Shown in pieces: positions 37,120-48,353 of a stretch of 64,000 nucleotides of DNA. The position numbers and the translations under genes are program-made. Source of the DNA: Pseudolabrys sp. (GTDB lineage Bacteria; Pseudomonadota; Alphaproteobacteria; Rhizobiales; Xanthobacteraceae); contig JAFIGS010000011.1 in assembly GCA_017849615.1 (NCBI GenBank), forward strand, positions 186,001 to 250,000. Direction: 5' to 3'. Below the pieces are notes generated by a model. The model saw nothing but the letters and a program-made list of their open reading frames with translations, did no database searches and was not told where the DNA came from. Position 1 is the stretch's first letter. The number at the start of each line of letters is the position of its first letter.

Positions 37120-37548
37120 TCATTGCTCCAGATCGTTGATCGCGATCGACCGGACGATCCGTTCCGGCTGCGGCCGGATCAAATCGACCGACAGCAACCC
37201 GTGCTTCAGGTCGGCGCCCATCACCTCCATGCCGTCGGCCAGCACGAAGGTGCGCTGGAACTGGCGCGCCGCAATGCCGCGGTGGAGATACTGACGGGAC
37301 TTGTCGTCCTGCTGCCGCCCGCGGATGACCAACTGGTTCTCTTCGACGGACACGTCGAGCTGGTCGCGGGTGAAGCCCGCAACAGCCAGCGTAATGCGCA
37401 AACGCTCGGGATTGCTCTCCTCGCGCGGCAGACGCTCGATGTTGTAGGGCGGGTAGCCATCGGCCCCCTTGGCAACGCGGTCGAGCACGCGCTCGATTTC
37501 ATCGAAGCCAAGCAGGAACGGGCTGGAAAGTGACGGCACTCGAGACAT
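37120..37548 (-). CDS. Small heat shock protein (Hsp20)
   Basis: 142 aa from the Met of MSRVPSLSSPFLLGFDEIER. The alpha-crystallin domain spans residues 30-130 (PYNIERL, LRITLAVAGFTRDQLDVSVEENQLVIRG, LHRGIAARQFQRTFVLADGMEV, ADLKHGLLSVDL). It is an ATP-independent holdase. The upstream sequence has an RpoH-type promoter and a ROSE-like thermometer. Confidence 0.95.
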   Translation of the reverse strand: MSRVPSLSSPFLLGFDEIERVLDRVAKGADGYPPYNIERLPREESNPERLRITLAVAGFTRDQLDVSVEENQLVIRGRQQDDKSRQYLHRGIAARQFQRTFVLADGMEVMGADLKHGLLSVDLIRPQPERIVRSIAINDLEQ

Positions 37549-37640
37549 GTTTCCAAAGTCCTCGCTGTGAAGCGACTTTGCAGTGAGGCCCCTTTCGGGC
37601 ACCCCTTTTTCCGCACCCGGAAATCCCTCCGGGGGCGGCA
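37549..37640 (-). promoter_or_regulatory. ROSE-like RNA thermometer
   Basis: In the hsp20 5' UTR at least three hairpins can form: 37554-37580 (CAAAGTC pairs with GACTTTG, GCT with AGC, with a bulge), 37588-37600 (GCCC-CTTT-CGGGC) and 37616-37633 (CCCGG...CCGGG). The first sequesters GAGGA, the Shine-Dalgarno 10 bases before the ATG. A stem of this kind would melt at heat-shock temperature. This is a known feature of rhizobial hsp20 genes. Confidence 0.65.
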
Positions 37641-37677
37641 CTCGCGCCAGGGAGGCCTTCGCCGCCCTGACTGCAGC

Positions 37678-37708
37678 TAATATGGGCAGACCCGGTTAAA
37701 GGTTCAAG
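37678..37708 (-). promoter_or_regulatory. RpoH (sigma-32)-type promoter of hsp20
   Basis: On the minus strand: CTTGAA (37703-37708), a 16-base spacer, then CCCATATTA (37678-37686). It resembles the alphaproteobacterial heat-shock consensus and would give a roughly 125-base leader that includes the ROSE-like element. Confidence 0.65.
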
Positions 37709-38179
37709 AACGGGGAAATTTCGGCGCCGGGGTCCGTTTTCCGGGCGGCCGGAGCGTTTTTCGGGGCGGATGGGCCTATTCCGCCGCTTCCAACGGTCCG
37801 GCGGCCGGGGCGGCGCCGGCCGCCGTTTTTCGCGATTTCCCCGTGCGCCCGCGCCGGCAGGCCCGCGCAAGCGGTCCCCGGCTGCCTGCTCTCATTGAGC
37901 CGCTCGGCGCGCGATGCACGCAAGTGACAGCGTCGCGACGTGCGATGACTTGTTTGTTTTAAAACAGCACACGGCGTCACTGTTTATTAATCGCTACGGC
38001 GGCCGCATTTCGATTTAACGAATTTCGGTTAAATCGGCCGCGTCAGTTTGGTTAAATTAATCACGCCTGTTTGCCGTATTTGGCTAAAATTCTCCTAACA
38101 GTCGCGCCAGTTCGTTTGCGTCCCGATAAGATCGCTTCGTTCGCCGGTTTGTTTATTCGGCATGTAGCGGAGCGTAACC
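37709..38179. other. AT-rich intergenic region with a palindrome
   Basis: About 470 bases between hsp20 and the SleB gene. The left part is GC-rich without visible features. The right part is A/T-rich, with CGATTTAAC (38011-38019) and GTTAAATCG (38028-38036) as inverted arms, and a further GGTTAAATTAAT. They may bind a regulator. No CtrA site (TTAA-N7-TTAA) is seen. Confidence 0.5.
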
Positions 38180-39514
38180 GTGTTAGCGCGCAGCATCGAT
38201 GACGAAGCTTCGGGTCCCACGCTCGAGGAGCGGCTGTTCGGCCGGGCCAAGACCGTCAGCATCGTGTTGGCCGTCGGCGCCATCGGCATCGCGGCGCTCG
38301 ATCTCGTCAACGCCAGCGCGCTGACGAACATCTCGGCGCTCATCCATGACAGTCGCCTGCATTACGATGAGCTGCCCGATCGCATTCTCGGCGGCATTCG
38401 TCAGATCGCAATCTACAACGATCGCTCGTCCGTGGTGGTCGCCATTCCGCGCGATGTCGCCGAGCCGAGGCCGGTGGCGCAGTTGCGCCCGGCGGCAACG
38501 CTGAACGATCCCGCGAAGCTCACGCCCGTCGCGGCCGAGCGGCAGCGCCTCGCGCTCAACAGCCCCGAGCCGGTGAAGCCTGCTGCCGCAAAGGCCGATG
38601 TCGTGAAGTCTGACATTGTGAAGCCGCGCGCTGCCGCGCCGAAGACCAACAGCGCGGCGGTCGCCGCCCTGGCCGATGTGAAGCACATCGACGCCGTCGA
38701 GATGGCGATGTTGCAGCCGGCCTCCGAATTGCGCGGCAGCATGGTCACGATGACGTCCCTGACGCCGGTGGGCCCGGCTGCGCCGCAGCCCGCCGCGATG
38801 GCGAGGGAGGATTACGCCAGCACTCCTGCATCGCAGGCGAATGCCATGGTGCCGGCCTACGATCATGACGATGCGCCGCCGGTGCGACTCGCCAGCCTCA
38901 ACGCCGGCGTCATGCCGATGCCGCCGGTGCAACCGGAAGCAACAACCGTCTCCTTGCCGCCGCTGAACATGGTGCCGCTGCCGACGCCGGCGCCGGGCGT
39001 GCCGCCGCCGTCACCGGCGCAGCGGCTCAATCTCGACGCCAAGGAATACGCCAAGGCCGAGCGATGCCTCGCCAACGCGATCTATTGGGAAGCGCGCAGC
39101 GAGCCGGTGCGCGGCCAGATGGCCGTGGCGCAGGTGGTGATGAACCGCGTGTTCTCGCCGTTCTATCCCAAGGATGTGTGCTCCGTGGTCTATCAGAACG
39201 CGCATCGTCACCTGTCGTGCCAGTTCACTTTCGCCTGCGACGGCAAGCGCAAGACCATCACCGAGCGCGGCCACTGGGCGCGCGCCAACCGCATCGCCAA
39301 GCAGACGCTGGATGGTCAGATTTACGTGCAGGAAGTCGCCAAGTCGACGCACTACCACGCGGCTTACGTCAATCCGATCTGGAATCGCGAGATGAAGAAG
39401 TTGGTGCGCTTCGGTCTGCACTCGTTCTATCGGCCTTATGCCTGGGGCAATGGCGCCGACATGCCGGTCTGGGGCAAGACCGCGATGGCCAAGGACGACC
39501 GCAAGAAAAAGTAA
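38180..39514 (+). CDS. SleB-type cell wall hydrolase
   Basis: 444 aa, GTG with GGAG about 7 bases before. An N-terminal hydrophobic segment (VSIVLAVGAIGIAALDLVNA, about residues 30-50) anchors it in the membrane. An Ala/Pro-rich linker (about 100-290) is followed by a SleB domain (about 295-415): RCLANAIYWEARSEPVRGQ with the catalytic Glu, QVVMNRVFSPFYP, C-S-V-V-Y-Q. It cuts peptidoglycan, probably as a lytic transglycosylase. It is convergent with the next gene. Confidence 0.9.
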   Translation: MLARSIDDEASGPTLEERLFGRAKTVSIVLAVGAIGIAALDLVNASALTNISALIHDSRLHYDELPDRILGGIRQIAIYNDRSSVVVAIPRDVAEPRPVAQLRPAATLNDPAKLTPVAAERQRLALNSPEPVKPAAAKADVVKSDIVKPRAAAPKTNSAAVAALADVKHIDAVEMAMLQPASELRGSMVTMTSLTPVGPAAPQPAAMAREDYASTPASQANAMVPAYDHDDAPPVRLASLNAGVMPMPPVQPEATTVSLPPLNMVPLPTPAPGVPPPSPAQRLNLDAKEYAKAERCLANAIYWEARSEPVRGQMAVAQVVMNRVFSPFYPKDVCSVVYQNAHRHLSCQFTFACDGKRKTITERGHWARANRIAKQTLDGQIYVQEVAKSTHYHAAYVNPIWNREMKKLVRFGLHSFYRPYAWGNGADMPVWGKTAMAKDDRKKK

Positions 39515-39523
39515 GTTGGAGAA

Positions 39524-40495
39524 CTAGATCTTCAGCTTCAGCAGCCTGATCGCATTGTCGCGCCCGATCTGCGCGCGCTGCGCGTCGGATAGCGGCGCTG
39601 CGTCGAACCAGCGGCTGCCCTGGCCGATATCCTCGAACGGCCAGTCCACCGAGAACAGCACATGGTCGAGGGCGACTTCGGCCATGACATTGGCCAGCGC
39701 CGGGTCATGAAAATTGCCGGCGGTGGTGATGTAGAAATGGCGGCGGAAGTAATCGCCGACGCTTTGTTTCGCGGCGTAGCGATGCGGCAGGTTCATCCAG
39801 CCATTGCGGTTGTCGATGCGCCAGAGCAGTGCCGGGATGGCCTCGCCGAGATGGCCGAGGATGATCTTGAGCCCCGGATGGTCGTCGAACAGGCCTGAGC
39901 CGATCAGGCGCAGGGCGTGGATCGCGGTCTCGGCGCCGAAGGCCCAGTTCGGCCCCAGCATCCAGGCATGGCCCTGATACTGCGGCGCATGGGCGGGCAG
40001 CGGATTGCGCGGGTGCAGGTAGAACGGCACATCGAGCGCTTCGACCGTGCGCCAGAACGGCCGGTATGCGGGCCCGTCGTAATAGGTGGCGTTATCCGCG
40101 CTGCCGACCTGTGAAAAGCCGTTCACCAGCGCGCCGACGAAACCGAGTTCCCTGACGCAGCGGGTCAGCTCCGCGGCGGCGGCGTCCGGGTCCTGCATCG
40201 GCAGGGCGGCGAAGCCGGCAAAGCGCGTCGGGTGCCGGGCGATGACCTCGGCGAGGCGGTCATTGGCCTTGCGCGCGACGCCGATCGCCGTCGCGGTATT
40301 CGGGATGCCCTGTACCGCCGGCGCGTTCAGCGACATCACCATCATCTCGATGCCGTTCGCGTCCATGTCGACGAGACAAGTGTCGGCGTTGAGCAGCCGC
40401 CGCGACAACTCCGGCCACACCGGGGCGAAGGGGTGCGGTTCTCCGAGGGTCTCTTCAATGGCGAAATGTTCTTCGAGCGCGATCTTGCCGTCCAT
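39524..40495 (-). CDS. Gamma-resorcylate decarboxylase-like amidohydrolase
   Basis: 323 aa. It has the metal-binding MDGKIALEEHF (Glu8, His10), a conserved YLHPRNPLP (His) and late FSVDWPFE (Asp). The overall pattern (NAPAVQGIPNTATAI, FAALPMQDPDAAA, FVGALVNGFSQ) closely matches 2,6-dihydroxybenzoate (gamma-resorcylate) decarboxylases of the amidohydrolase superfamily. It is the last gene of the dpp-like operon, 25 bases behind dppF, so its substrate might be imported or unrelated. Confidence 0.82.
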   Translation of the reverse strand: MDGKIALEEHFAIEETLGEPHPFAPVWPELSRRLLNADTCLVDMDANGIEMMVMSLNAPAVQGIPNTATAIGVARKANDRLAEVIARHPTRFAGFAALPMQDPDAAAAELTRCVRELGFVGALVNGFSQVGSADNATYYDGPAYRPFWRTVEALDVPFYLHPRNPLPAHAPQYQGHAWMLGPNWAFGAETAIHALRLIGSGLFDDHPGLKIILGHLGEAIPALLWRIDNRNGWMNLPHRYAAKQSVGDYFRRHFYITTAGNFHDPALANVMAEVALDHVLFSVDWPFEDIGQGSRWFDAAPLSDAQRAQIGRDNAIRLLKLKI

Positions 40496-40520
40496 TGCCT
40501 TACCGGGGATGTCCTTGCCG

Positions 40521-41488
<968 letters not shown>

Positions 41489-41492
<4 letters not shown>

Positions 41493-42523
41493 GCGGCGGC
41501 TCCCGCCGTGACTCTGGCCCGATCGGCCGCGATCTTCGCATCGCGCTCGGGATCGCCGAGCGGATAGTGACAGCGCACCGCGCCGCCATTCCAGTCGCGC
41601 AGGTCCGGCCGGTCGGCGAAACAGCGCGGCGTCGCATACTGACAGCGCGGCGCGAACAGGCAGCCGGAGGGCCGCTCGTACAGGCTTGGTACGGTGCCGG
41701 GAATGGTGGCGAGGCGCTCGCCGATGCGGTTCTCCGGGCGCGCGGCCATCAGCGCGGCCGTGTAGGGATGCTGCGGGTCGGCGAACAGGCGCTCGGTGGC
41801 GTTCTGCTCCATCACCTGGCCGGAATACATCACGGCGACACGCTGCGCCGTTTCCGACACCACGCCCATATTGTGGGTGATGAGGATGAGCGCCATGCCG
41901 CGCTCGCGCTGCAGGCTCATCAGCAGATCGAGAATTTGCGCCTGAATGGTGACGTCGAGCGCCGTGGTCGGCTCGTCGGCGATCAGAAGCTTCGGATTGC
42001 AGGCGATCGCCATCGCGATCATCACGCGCTGGTTCATGCCGCCGGACAACTGATGCGGATAGGCCTCAAGCCGCTTCTCCGGCGCCGGAATGCCGACCTG
42101 CTCCAGCAGTTCGATCGAACGCCTGTGCGCGGCCTTGCGATCCATCTTCTCGTGCAGCCGCAAGGTTTCCATGATCTGGAAGCCGACGGTGTAGCAGGGG
42201 TTCAGGCTGGTCGCCGGTTCCTGGAAGATCATCGACATATCGTTGCCGACGATCCTGCGGCGCTGCTTGTCGCTCAAGGAGAGAATGTCCTGGCCTTCGA
42301 CCTTCAGTTTGTCGGCGCGCACGATGCCGGGATAGGGCACCAACCCCATCGCCGCGAGCATGGCGACGCTCTTGCCCGAACCGGATTCGCCAACGATGCC
42401 GAGCACCTCGCCCTGCTCGACCTTGAGCGAGAGGCCATCGACCGCGCGCAGCATGCCCTGCGACGACGGAAACTCGACCGTCAGATTTTCGATCTCGATT
42501 GCGAGCTGATGCTGGGTGGCCAT
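41489..42523 (-). CDS. dppD: Oligo/dipeptide ABC transporter ATPase DppD
   Basis: 344 aa from [13 protein letters not shown]. Walker [13 protein letters not shown], signature [15 protein letters not shown], Walker [14 protein letters not shown], and the Cys motif [14 protein letters not shown]. The gap to dppC is 5 bases. A longer frame exists but crosses dppC. Confidence 0.94.
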
Positions 42524-42528
42524 GACCG

Positions 42529-43440
42529 TCACCGCTTCAGCTTCGGATCGAGGGCATCGCGCAAGCCGTCGCCGAGCAGGTTGAAGGCGAGCACGGTGAT
42601 CAGGATCATGATGCCGGGGAAAGTGACGACCCACCAGGCGCGCAGCACGAATTCGCGGGCGTCGGCGAGCATGGTGCCCCATTCCGGCGTCGGCGGTTGC
42701 GCGCCGAGGCCGATGAAGCCGAGCGCGGCGGCGTCGAGGATGGCGGTGGAGATGCCGAGCGTCGCCTGCACGATCAGCGGGGCGGCGCAGTTCGGCAGGA
42801 TTTCCTTGACGATGAGGCGCAGATTGCTGGCGCCGGTCAGCCGCGCGGCGGTGACGTAGTCCTTCGCGGTTTCGGCGATCACCGTGGCGCGCACGATGCG
42901 CACGTAGTGCGGCAGCAGCACGATGGCGACCGCGATCAGCGCGTTGACGATGCCGGGGCCGAGAATGGCGACGATGATGATGGCGAGCAGCAAGGTCGGC
43001 AGCGTCAGCAGGATGTCCATCATGCGCATGATGACGATCTCGACGATGCCGCGGAAAAACCCGGCGATCAGGCCGAGAATGGTGCCGGCCGTCACCGACA
43101 GCGCCACCACGGCAAAGCCGATCAGCAGCGACAGCCGCGCGCCGTAGATCAGGCGCGAAAGCATGTCGCGGCCGATGGCGTCGGTGCCGAGCCAGTGGCC
43201 GGCGACGCCGCCCGCCTGCCAGACGGGCGGCTTGAGGAAGACCTGGCTGTTGGTCTGGGTCGGCGAGAACGGCGCGAGGAACTCGGCGAACAGACCGAGG
43301 ATCGCCAGGACGCCGATGACGCCGAGCCCGATCACGGCGCCGCGGTTGGCGCTGAAATAGGAGACGAACTCCATGAACGGATGCGGCGGGCCGGCGGAGG
43401 CGCGGGGCGCGGTGGGAGCGGGGGTGGCTTCAACGGTCAT
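42529..43440 (-). CDS. dppC: Oligo/dipeptide ABC transporter permease DppC
   Basis: 303 aa. A cytoplasmic N-terminus ([13 protein letters not shown]) and six membrane segments. The EAA loop ([20 protein letters not shown]) contacts the ATPases. [22 protein letters not shown] is typical of DppC/OppC. Start overlaps the dppB stop (ATGA). Confidence 0.94.
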   Translation of the reverse strand: MTVEATPAPTAPRASAGPPHPFMEFVSYFSANRGAVIGLGVIGVLAILGLFAEFLAPFSPTQTNSQVFLKPPVWQAGGVAGHWLGTDAIGRDMLSRLIYGARLSLLIGFAVVALSVTAGTILGLIAGFFRGIVEIVIMRMMDILLTLPTLLLAIIIVAILGPGIVNALIAVAIVLLPHYVRIVRATVIAETAKDYVTAARLTGASNLRLIVKEILPNCAAPLIVQATLGISTAILDAAALGFIGLGAQPPTPEWGTMLADAREFVLRAWWVVTFPGIMILITVLAFNLLGDGLRDALDPKLKR

Positions 43441-44447
43441 CGCTGGTGCCTGATGCGCGGGTTGATCAAGCCATAGGTCATGTCGACCAGAAGGTTGATC
43501 GACATGATGATCGAGCCGATGAGCAGCGTGCCGCCTTGCAGCACCGGGTAGTCGCGGCGGGCGATGGCGTTGATCAGCCACGAGCCGACGCCCGGCCAGG
43601 AAAAGATCGTTTCGGTGAGGATCGCGCCGGTGAACAGCACGCCGACCTGGAGCCCGATCACCGTGACGATCGGGATCAGCGCGTTGCGGAAGGCGTGCAC
43701 GGTGACGACGCGGAAGTTGGACAGGCCCTTGGCGCGGGCGGTCCGGATGTAGTCTTCGCCCAGCACTTCGAGCATCGCCGAGCGGGTCATGCGGGCGATG
43801 ACGGCGAGCGGCACGGTGCCGAGCACGATAGCCGGCAGGATCAGGTGCGACACCGCCGAGCGGAAGGCGTCGAATTCGCCGGCCAGCAAGGTGTCGATGA
43901 GCAGGAAGCCGGTTTTCGCCTCGACGAAGTACAGAACCGCGATCCGTCCGGACACGGGCGTCCAGCCGAGCTGCACCGAGAATAGAAGGATCAGCAGCAG
44001 GCCCCACCAGAAGATCGGCATCGAATAGCCGGTCAGGGACAGGCCCATGATGCCCTGATCGAAGATCGAATTGCGCTTCACGGCGGCGAGGATGCCGGCG
44101 GGAATTCCGATCAGGAGCGCGAAGGCGATGGCGCACAACGACAATTCGATCGTCGCCGGAAACAGCGCGAGGAATTCCTCGATCACCGGCTTGTGCGAGA
44201 CGATCGAGCGGCCGAGATCGCCCTGCACGACCCGCAGGATGTAATAGCCGTACTGCACGATGACCGGCTGATCGAAACCATACTCGTGCACGAGGCGGGC
44301 ATGCTCTTTGGCGTCGATGCCGCGTTCGCCCGCCATCGTCTCGATGGGGTCGCCGGGGATGAGCCGAATGAGGACGAAGACCAGCAAGGTGATGCCGATG
44401 AAGGTCGGGATCACCAGGCTGACGCGTGTGAAAAGGAACCGGAGCAT
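43437..44447 (-). CDS. dppB: Oligo/dipeptide ABC transporter permease DppB
   Basis: 336 aa from MLRFLFTRV. It begins with a membrane segment and RLIPGDPIETMAG; the EAA loop is RTARAKGLSNFRVVTVHAFRNALIP. Six helices. A hairpin at 44460-44485 separates it from dppA. Confidence 0.94.
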   Translation of the reverse strand: MLRFLFTRVSLVIPTFIGITLLVFVLIRLIPGDPIETMAGERGIDAKEHARLVHEYGFDQPVIVQYGYYILRVVQGDLGRSIVSHKPVIEEFLALFPATIELSLCAIAFALLIGIPAGILAAVKRNSIFDQGIMGLSLTGYSMPIFWWGLLLILLFSVQLGWTPVSGRIAVLYFVEAKTGFLLIDTLLAGEFDAFRSAVSHLILPAIVLGTVPLAVIARMTRSAMLEVLGEDYIRTARAKGLSNFRVVTVHAFRNALIPIVTVIGLQVGVLFTGAILTETIFSWPGVGSWLINAIARRDYPVLQGGTLLIGSIIMSINLLVDMTYGLINPRIRHQR

Positions 44448-44459
44448 GGAAATGGAAAC

Positions 44460-44485
44460 GGGGCGGACCGGAAAAGGTCCGCCCC
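44460..44485 (-). terminator. Intercistronic hairpin between dppA and dppB
   Basis: GGGGCGGACC and GGTCCGCCCC form a perfect 10-bp stem with a 6-base loop. No T-run follows, so it may act as an RNA-stabilising or partially attenuating hairpin that makes dppA mRNA more abundant than the rest. Confidence 0.6.
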
Positions 44486-44494
44486 GTCTTCCGC

Positions 44495-46087
44495 TTACTT
44501 CAGATCGACGCCGTAGAAGGTGTGACGCCCGAAGGGCGACAGCTTGAAGTCCACCACTTCCTTGCGCACCGGCTTGAGCTGCACCGAGTGCGCGATGGTG
44601 AACCACGGCGCCTGTTCCTTGAAGATCACCTGCGCCTGCTCGTAGAGCTTGGTGCGCTCGGCCTGATCGCTGATCGACTTGGCCTTGAGCACCAGGTCTT
44701 CGAACGGCTGGTAGCAGAACTTGGCGATGTTCGAACCGTTGCCCTTGGCCGAAGAGCAGCCGAGCAGGGTGTTGAGGAAGTTGTCCGGATCGCCGTTGTC
44801 GCCGGTCCAGCCGAGTTGCGCCGTCTGGTGCTCGCCCGCCTGCGCGCGCTTGCGGTACTCGCCCCATTCGAAGCTCTTGATCTCGGCCTTGATGCCGACC
44901 TTGGCGAGATCGGCCTGCATCAGTTCGGCGATGCGCTTGGCGTTCGGATTATACGGACGCTGCACCGGCATGGCCCACAGATCGGTCTCGAAGCCGTTGG
45001 GGAAGCCTGCTTCCGCGAGCAGCTTCTTGGCCGCTTCCGGATCGTAGGGATCGTCCTTCACGGCGTTGTTGTACGACCACATGGTTGGCGGGATCGGGTT
45101 GGTCGCCGGCACGCCGCTCGACAGGAACACCGCTTCGACGATGGCCTTCTTGTTCATGGCCATGTTCATGGCCTTGCGCACGCGCACGTCGTCGAAAGGC
45201 TTCTTGGTGGTGTTGTAGGCGAGATAGCCGATGTTCAGGCCGGGCTGCTCGAGGATGGTGACGTTGGCATCCTTGCGGATGGCTTCGAGGTCGGCCGGGT
45301 TCGGATAGGGCATGACATGGCATTCGCCCTTCTGCAGCTTGGCCCAGCGCACCGAAGCATCCGGCGTGATCGAGAAGATAAGATCGTCGATCTTGGCCTT
45401 GCCGCCCCAGAACTGCGGGAACGCCTTGTAACGGATGATGGCATCCTTCTGGTACTGCACCAGATAGAACGGGCCCGAACCGATCGGTTCCTGATCGACC
45501 TTCTCCGGCGTGCCGGCTTTCAGCATCGCGTCGGCATATTCCTTCGACTGCACGCCGGCATATTCCATGGCGAGGTCGGACAGGAACGGCGCTTCCGGTG
45601 CGGTCAGCGTCACCTTGACGGTGTAGTCATCGACCTTCTCCACCGACTTGAGCAGCTTCGGCAGGCCCATGTCGTTGAAGTAGGAATGGTTCGAGCTCGT
45701 GACCTTGAAATACGGGTGCGAATCCTTCCACTGCCGCTCGAACATGAAAAGGATGTCGTCGGCGTTCAGGTCGCGCGTCGGTTTGAAGTTGGCGTTGGAG
45801 TGCCACTTCACGCCCTTGCGCAGATGGAAGGTGTAGACGGTGCCGTCAGCGGAAATGTCCCACTTCTCGGCGAGACCGGGGACCACCTTGGTGGTGCCGC
45901 GTTCGAAATCGACGACACGGCTGTAGATCTGGCTGTTGGCGTCGAACGACGTGCCGGTGGTCTGGATGCCGGGATAGAAGTTTTCCGGGCTTCCTTCCGA
46001 GCAATACACCAGCGTCTTGGCGGACAAAGGCGTGGCAAACAGCGTCGCCGTGATGGCGAGCGCGGACAGTGTACGGATGTGTGGCAT
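44495..46087 (-). CDS. dppA: Periplasmic oligo/dipeptide-binding protein DppA
   Basis: 530 aa from MPHIRTLSALAI, a signal peptide ending LSAKT, with AGAGGGG before the ATG. SBP family 5: LVYCSEGSPENFYPGIQTTGT, ...YTFHLRKGVKWHSNANFKPTRDLNADDI. It binds peptides (or related nitrogenous solutes) and delivers them to DppBC. It opens the operon. Confidence 0.93.
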   Translation of the reverse strand: MPHIRTLSALAITATLFATPLSAKTLVYCSEGSPENFYPGIQTTGTSFDANSQIYSRVVDFERGTTKVVPGLAEKWDISADGTVYTFHLRKGVKWHSNANFKPTRDLNADDILFMFERQWKDSHPYFKVTSSNHSYFNDMGLPKLLKSVEKVDDYTVKVTLTAPEAPFLSDLAMEYAGVQSKEYADAMLKAGTPEKVDQEPIGSGPFYLVQYQKDAIIRYKAFPQFWGGKAKIDDLIFSITPDASVRWAKLQKGECHVMPYPNPADLEAIRKDANVTILEQPGLNIGYLAYNTTKKPFDDVRVRKAMNMAMNKKAIVEAVFLSSGVPATNPIPPTMWSYNNAVKDDPYDPEAAKKLLAEAGFPNGFETDLWAMPVQRPYNPNAKRIAELMQADLAKVGIKAEIKSFEWGEYRKRAQAGEHQTAQLGWTGDNGDPDNFLNTLLGCSSAKGNGSNIAKFCYQPFEDLVLKAKSISDQAERTKLYEQAQVIFKEQAPWFTIAHSVQLKPVRKEVVDFKLSPFGRHTFYGVDLK

Positions 46088-46259
46088 AGGCCCCTCTCGA
46101 CAGTCCGGGGAACGCCCCTCTGCGTTCATGCCCAGACGACTGATGGGAAATGGTAGCCTAATGCCAAAGGCGCGTCACGCTGCCGCGCGGCGCATCTTCT
46201 CGTGAATTGGTTGGAGATGGAACCGGACGGCTTTCGCAACTGCGCGGCGTCCGGGGAAT

Positions 46260-46335
46260 TGGTGGAGCCAGGCGGGATCGAACCGCCGACCTCCTGCATG
46301 CCATGCAGGCGCTCTCCCAGCTGAGCTATGGCCCC
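46260..46335 (-). tRNA. tRNA-Ala (GGC)
   Basis: On the minus strand: GGGGCCA pairs with TGGCTCC, D-arm GCTCAGCTGGGAGAGC, anticodon arm CCTGC-ATGGCAT-GCAGG (anticodon GGC), T-arm GGCGGTTCGATCCCGCC and an encoded ACCA end. Confidence 0.95.
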
Positions 46336-46398
46336 GTAACGGGTGGAGATGACTAGTCGGAAACGAAAGAAAAAGCAAAGGGTCCTGTTGGACCGGCC

Positions 46399-46806
46399 TT
46401 ACTGTTCCTCATCCTTCTCGATGCCGTCGCCGATGATATCGGTGACGTCGTCATCGCCTTCTTCCTCTTCCTGGATGAAGGCATCATCGTCAAGACCTTC
46501 GTCGTCGCCTTCGATTTCATCGTCGTCGGCGGCGATTTCGCCCTTCTTCTTGGGCTTGCCCTTCTGTTCGTTGTCGGCGTCCTCCAGCGAGACGAATTCG
46601 GCGTCTGCGGTCTCCGGAGCGACGACCTCGGCCTCCTGCGCCTGGGCGGGGCGAGCCGCCTCCGGGCGTCCGCGCGACTGCGGCGGCGCGACGATGGGAA
46701 CGATCTTGCCCGTATAGGGCGAAATCACCGGCGACTTGCCCATGTCGTAAAATTTACGACCGGTATCCGGGCAGATGCGCTTGGTGCCGAGTTCAGGTTT
46801 GGCCAC
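46399..46806 (-). CDS. TIGR02300-type acidic protein
   Basis: 135 aa. Begins MAKPELGTKRICPDTGRKFYDM, the FYDLN-type motif with CPDTG that may bind metal. After residue 60 it is very acidic (EEEEGDDDVTDIIGDG). The family is restricted to alphaproteobacteria and has no known function. It is next to tRNA-Ala. Confidence 0.9.
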   Translation of the reverse strand: MAKPELGTKRICPDTGRKFYDMGKSPVISPYTGKIVPIVAPPQSRGRPEAARPAQAQEAEVVAPETADAEFVSLEDADNEQKGKPKKKGEIAADDDEIEGDDEGLDDDAFIQEEEEGDDDVTDIIGDGIEKDEEQ

Positions 46807-47006
46807 GTTAGAGCGTCCTAAGAAATGCCGTTGAAATTCATGGGTCGGATTGGCGCTTCACTTGGCTAGTTGCGAGCGCCCTGTCAATAGCGGGAAACAG
46901 GCTGGAATCGGGCAGGCCGTGGAAGGATGACGCCCCGCGGATCGCCGTGATACGAGGACCCGGCTTCCACTCCGCCGTCCGACCCGTTTCGAAGGATACC
47001 AGTCAC

Positions 47007-48353
47007 TTGAGCGAGGCTCTCCTCACCCCCCTGACCGCCCGGCGTGGCGGCCCCCTGACCGGCCGCATCCGGGTGCCCGGCGACAAGTCCATCTCGCACC
47101 GGGCGCTGATTCTGGGTGCCATGACGGTAGGGGAAACCAGGATTTCCGGGCTGCTCGAAGGCGAGGACGTCCTGAATACCGCCAGCGCCATGCGCGCACT
47201 GGGCGCCCGGGTCGAGAGCCTGGGTGGGGGGAACTGGAGTATCCATGGCGTCGGCGTCGGCGGCTTTGCCGAGCCCGCCGCGCCGCTCGATTTCGGCAAT
47301 TCCGGCACGGGCTGCCGGCTGGTGATGGGGGCCGTGGCCGGCTGCCCGATCACGGCGGTTTTCGATGGCGACGCCTCGTTGCGGAAGCGCCCGATGCGCC
47401 GAATCGTCGATCCGCTGGTGAAAATGGGCGCCCGGGTGCTCGATCAGGCCGACGGCGGCCGTCTGCCGCTGACCCTCAAGGGCGCGACCGACCCGCTGCC
47501 GCTCGAATATGAGACTCCGGTGGCCTCGGCCCAGATCAAGTCGGCGGTGCTGCTCGCCGGCCTCGCGGCTCCGGGCGAAACGATTGTCATCGAGACGGAG
47601 GCCTCGCGCGATCACACCGAGAAGATGCTCAAGCACTTCGGCGCCAGGATCGCGTCCAAGCCGCATGGCGACCACGGCCGCCGCATCGTGTTGCAGGGAC
47701 AGCCCGAATTGGAGCCGGCGGCCATTGCCGTCCCGGCCGACCCGTCCTCGGCGGCGTTCCCGCTGGTCGGTGCGCTGATCGTGCCCGGCTCCGAGGTGAT
47801 CCTCGACGGCGTGATGCTCAACCCGTTGCGCACCGGACTGTTTACCACCTTGCGCGAAATGGGCGCCAGGATCGCGGAAGAGAACAAGCGCGATGAGGGC
47901 GGCGAGGAGGTGGCGGACTTGCGCGTGAGCTATTCCACGCTCAAGGGTGTCGAGGTACCGGCGGCGCGGGCGCCGTCGATGATCGACGAATACCTCATCC
48001 TCGCGGTGGCCGCGGCTTTCGCCGAAGGCACGACGCGCATGCGCGGCCTCAAGGAATTGCGGGTCAAGGAAAGCGACCGGCTCGAGGCGACCGCCGACAT
48101 GCTGCGCGTCAACGGTGTCAAGGTCGAGATCGAGGACGACGACCTGATCGTCCACGGCGGCGGCGGCGTGACCGGCGGCGGCAACGTCAACACGCACATG
48201 GATCACCGCATCGCCATGTCGGCGCTGATGATGGGCCTCGCATCGAAAGAGCCCGTGCGCATTGACGATTCGGCGTTCATCGCCACCAGCTTCCCGGCCT
48301 TCGTCGATCTGATGAAGGGCCTGGGCGCGAATTTGAGCGCGGATCTGTCGTGA
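47007..48353 (+). CDS. aroA: EPSP synthase
   Basis: 448 aa from the TTG at 47007, with GAAGGA ten bases before. A GTG at 46947 would add 20 residues. It converts shikimate-3-phosphate and PEP to EPSP. The motifs [33 protein letters not shown] and [14 protein letters not shown] are all present. The 97-101 region (G-N-S-G-T-G) looks like the class II type. It overlaps cmk by four bases. Confidence 0.95.
   Translation: MSEALLTPLTARRGGPLTGRIRVPGDKSISHRALILGAMTVGETRISGLLEGEDVLNTASAMRALGARVESLGGGNWSIHGVGVGGFAEPAAPLDFGNSGTGCRLVMGAVAGCPITAVFDGDASLRKRPMRRIVDPLVKMGARVLDQADGGRLPLTLKGATDPLPLEYETPVASAQIKSAVLLAGLAAPGETIVIETEASRDHTEKMLKHFGARIASKPHGDHGRRIVLQGQPELEPAAIAVPADPSSAAFPLVGALIVPGSEVILDGVMLNPLRTGLFTTLREMGARIAEENKRDEGGEEVADLRVSYSTLKGVEVPAARAPSMIDEYLILAVAAAFAEGTTRMRGLKELRVKESDRLEATADMLRVNGVKVEIEDDDLIVHGGGGVTGGGNVNTHMDHRIAMSALMMGLASKEPVRIDDSAFIATSFPAFVDLMKGLGANLSADLS

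Noticed and set aside
38011-38036. TTAA-containing motifs upstream of the SleB gene as CtrA sites
   Set aside because: The two TTAA boxes are 10 bases apart, not the 7 of the CtrA motif; treated as a plain palindrome.
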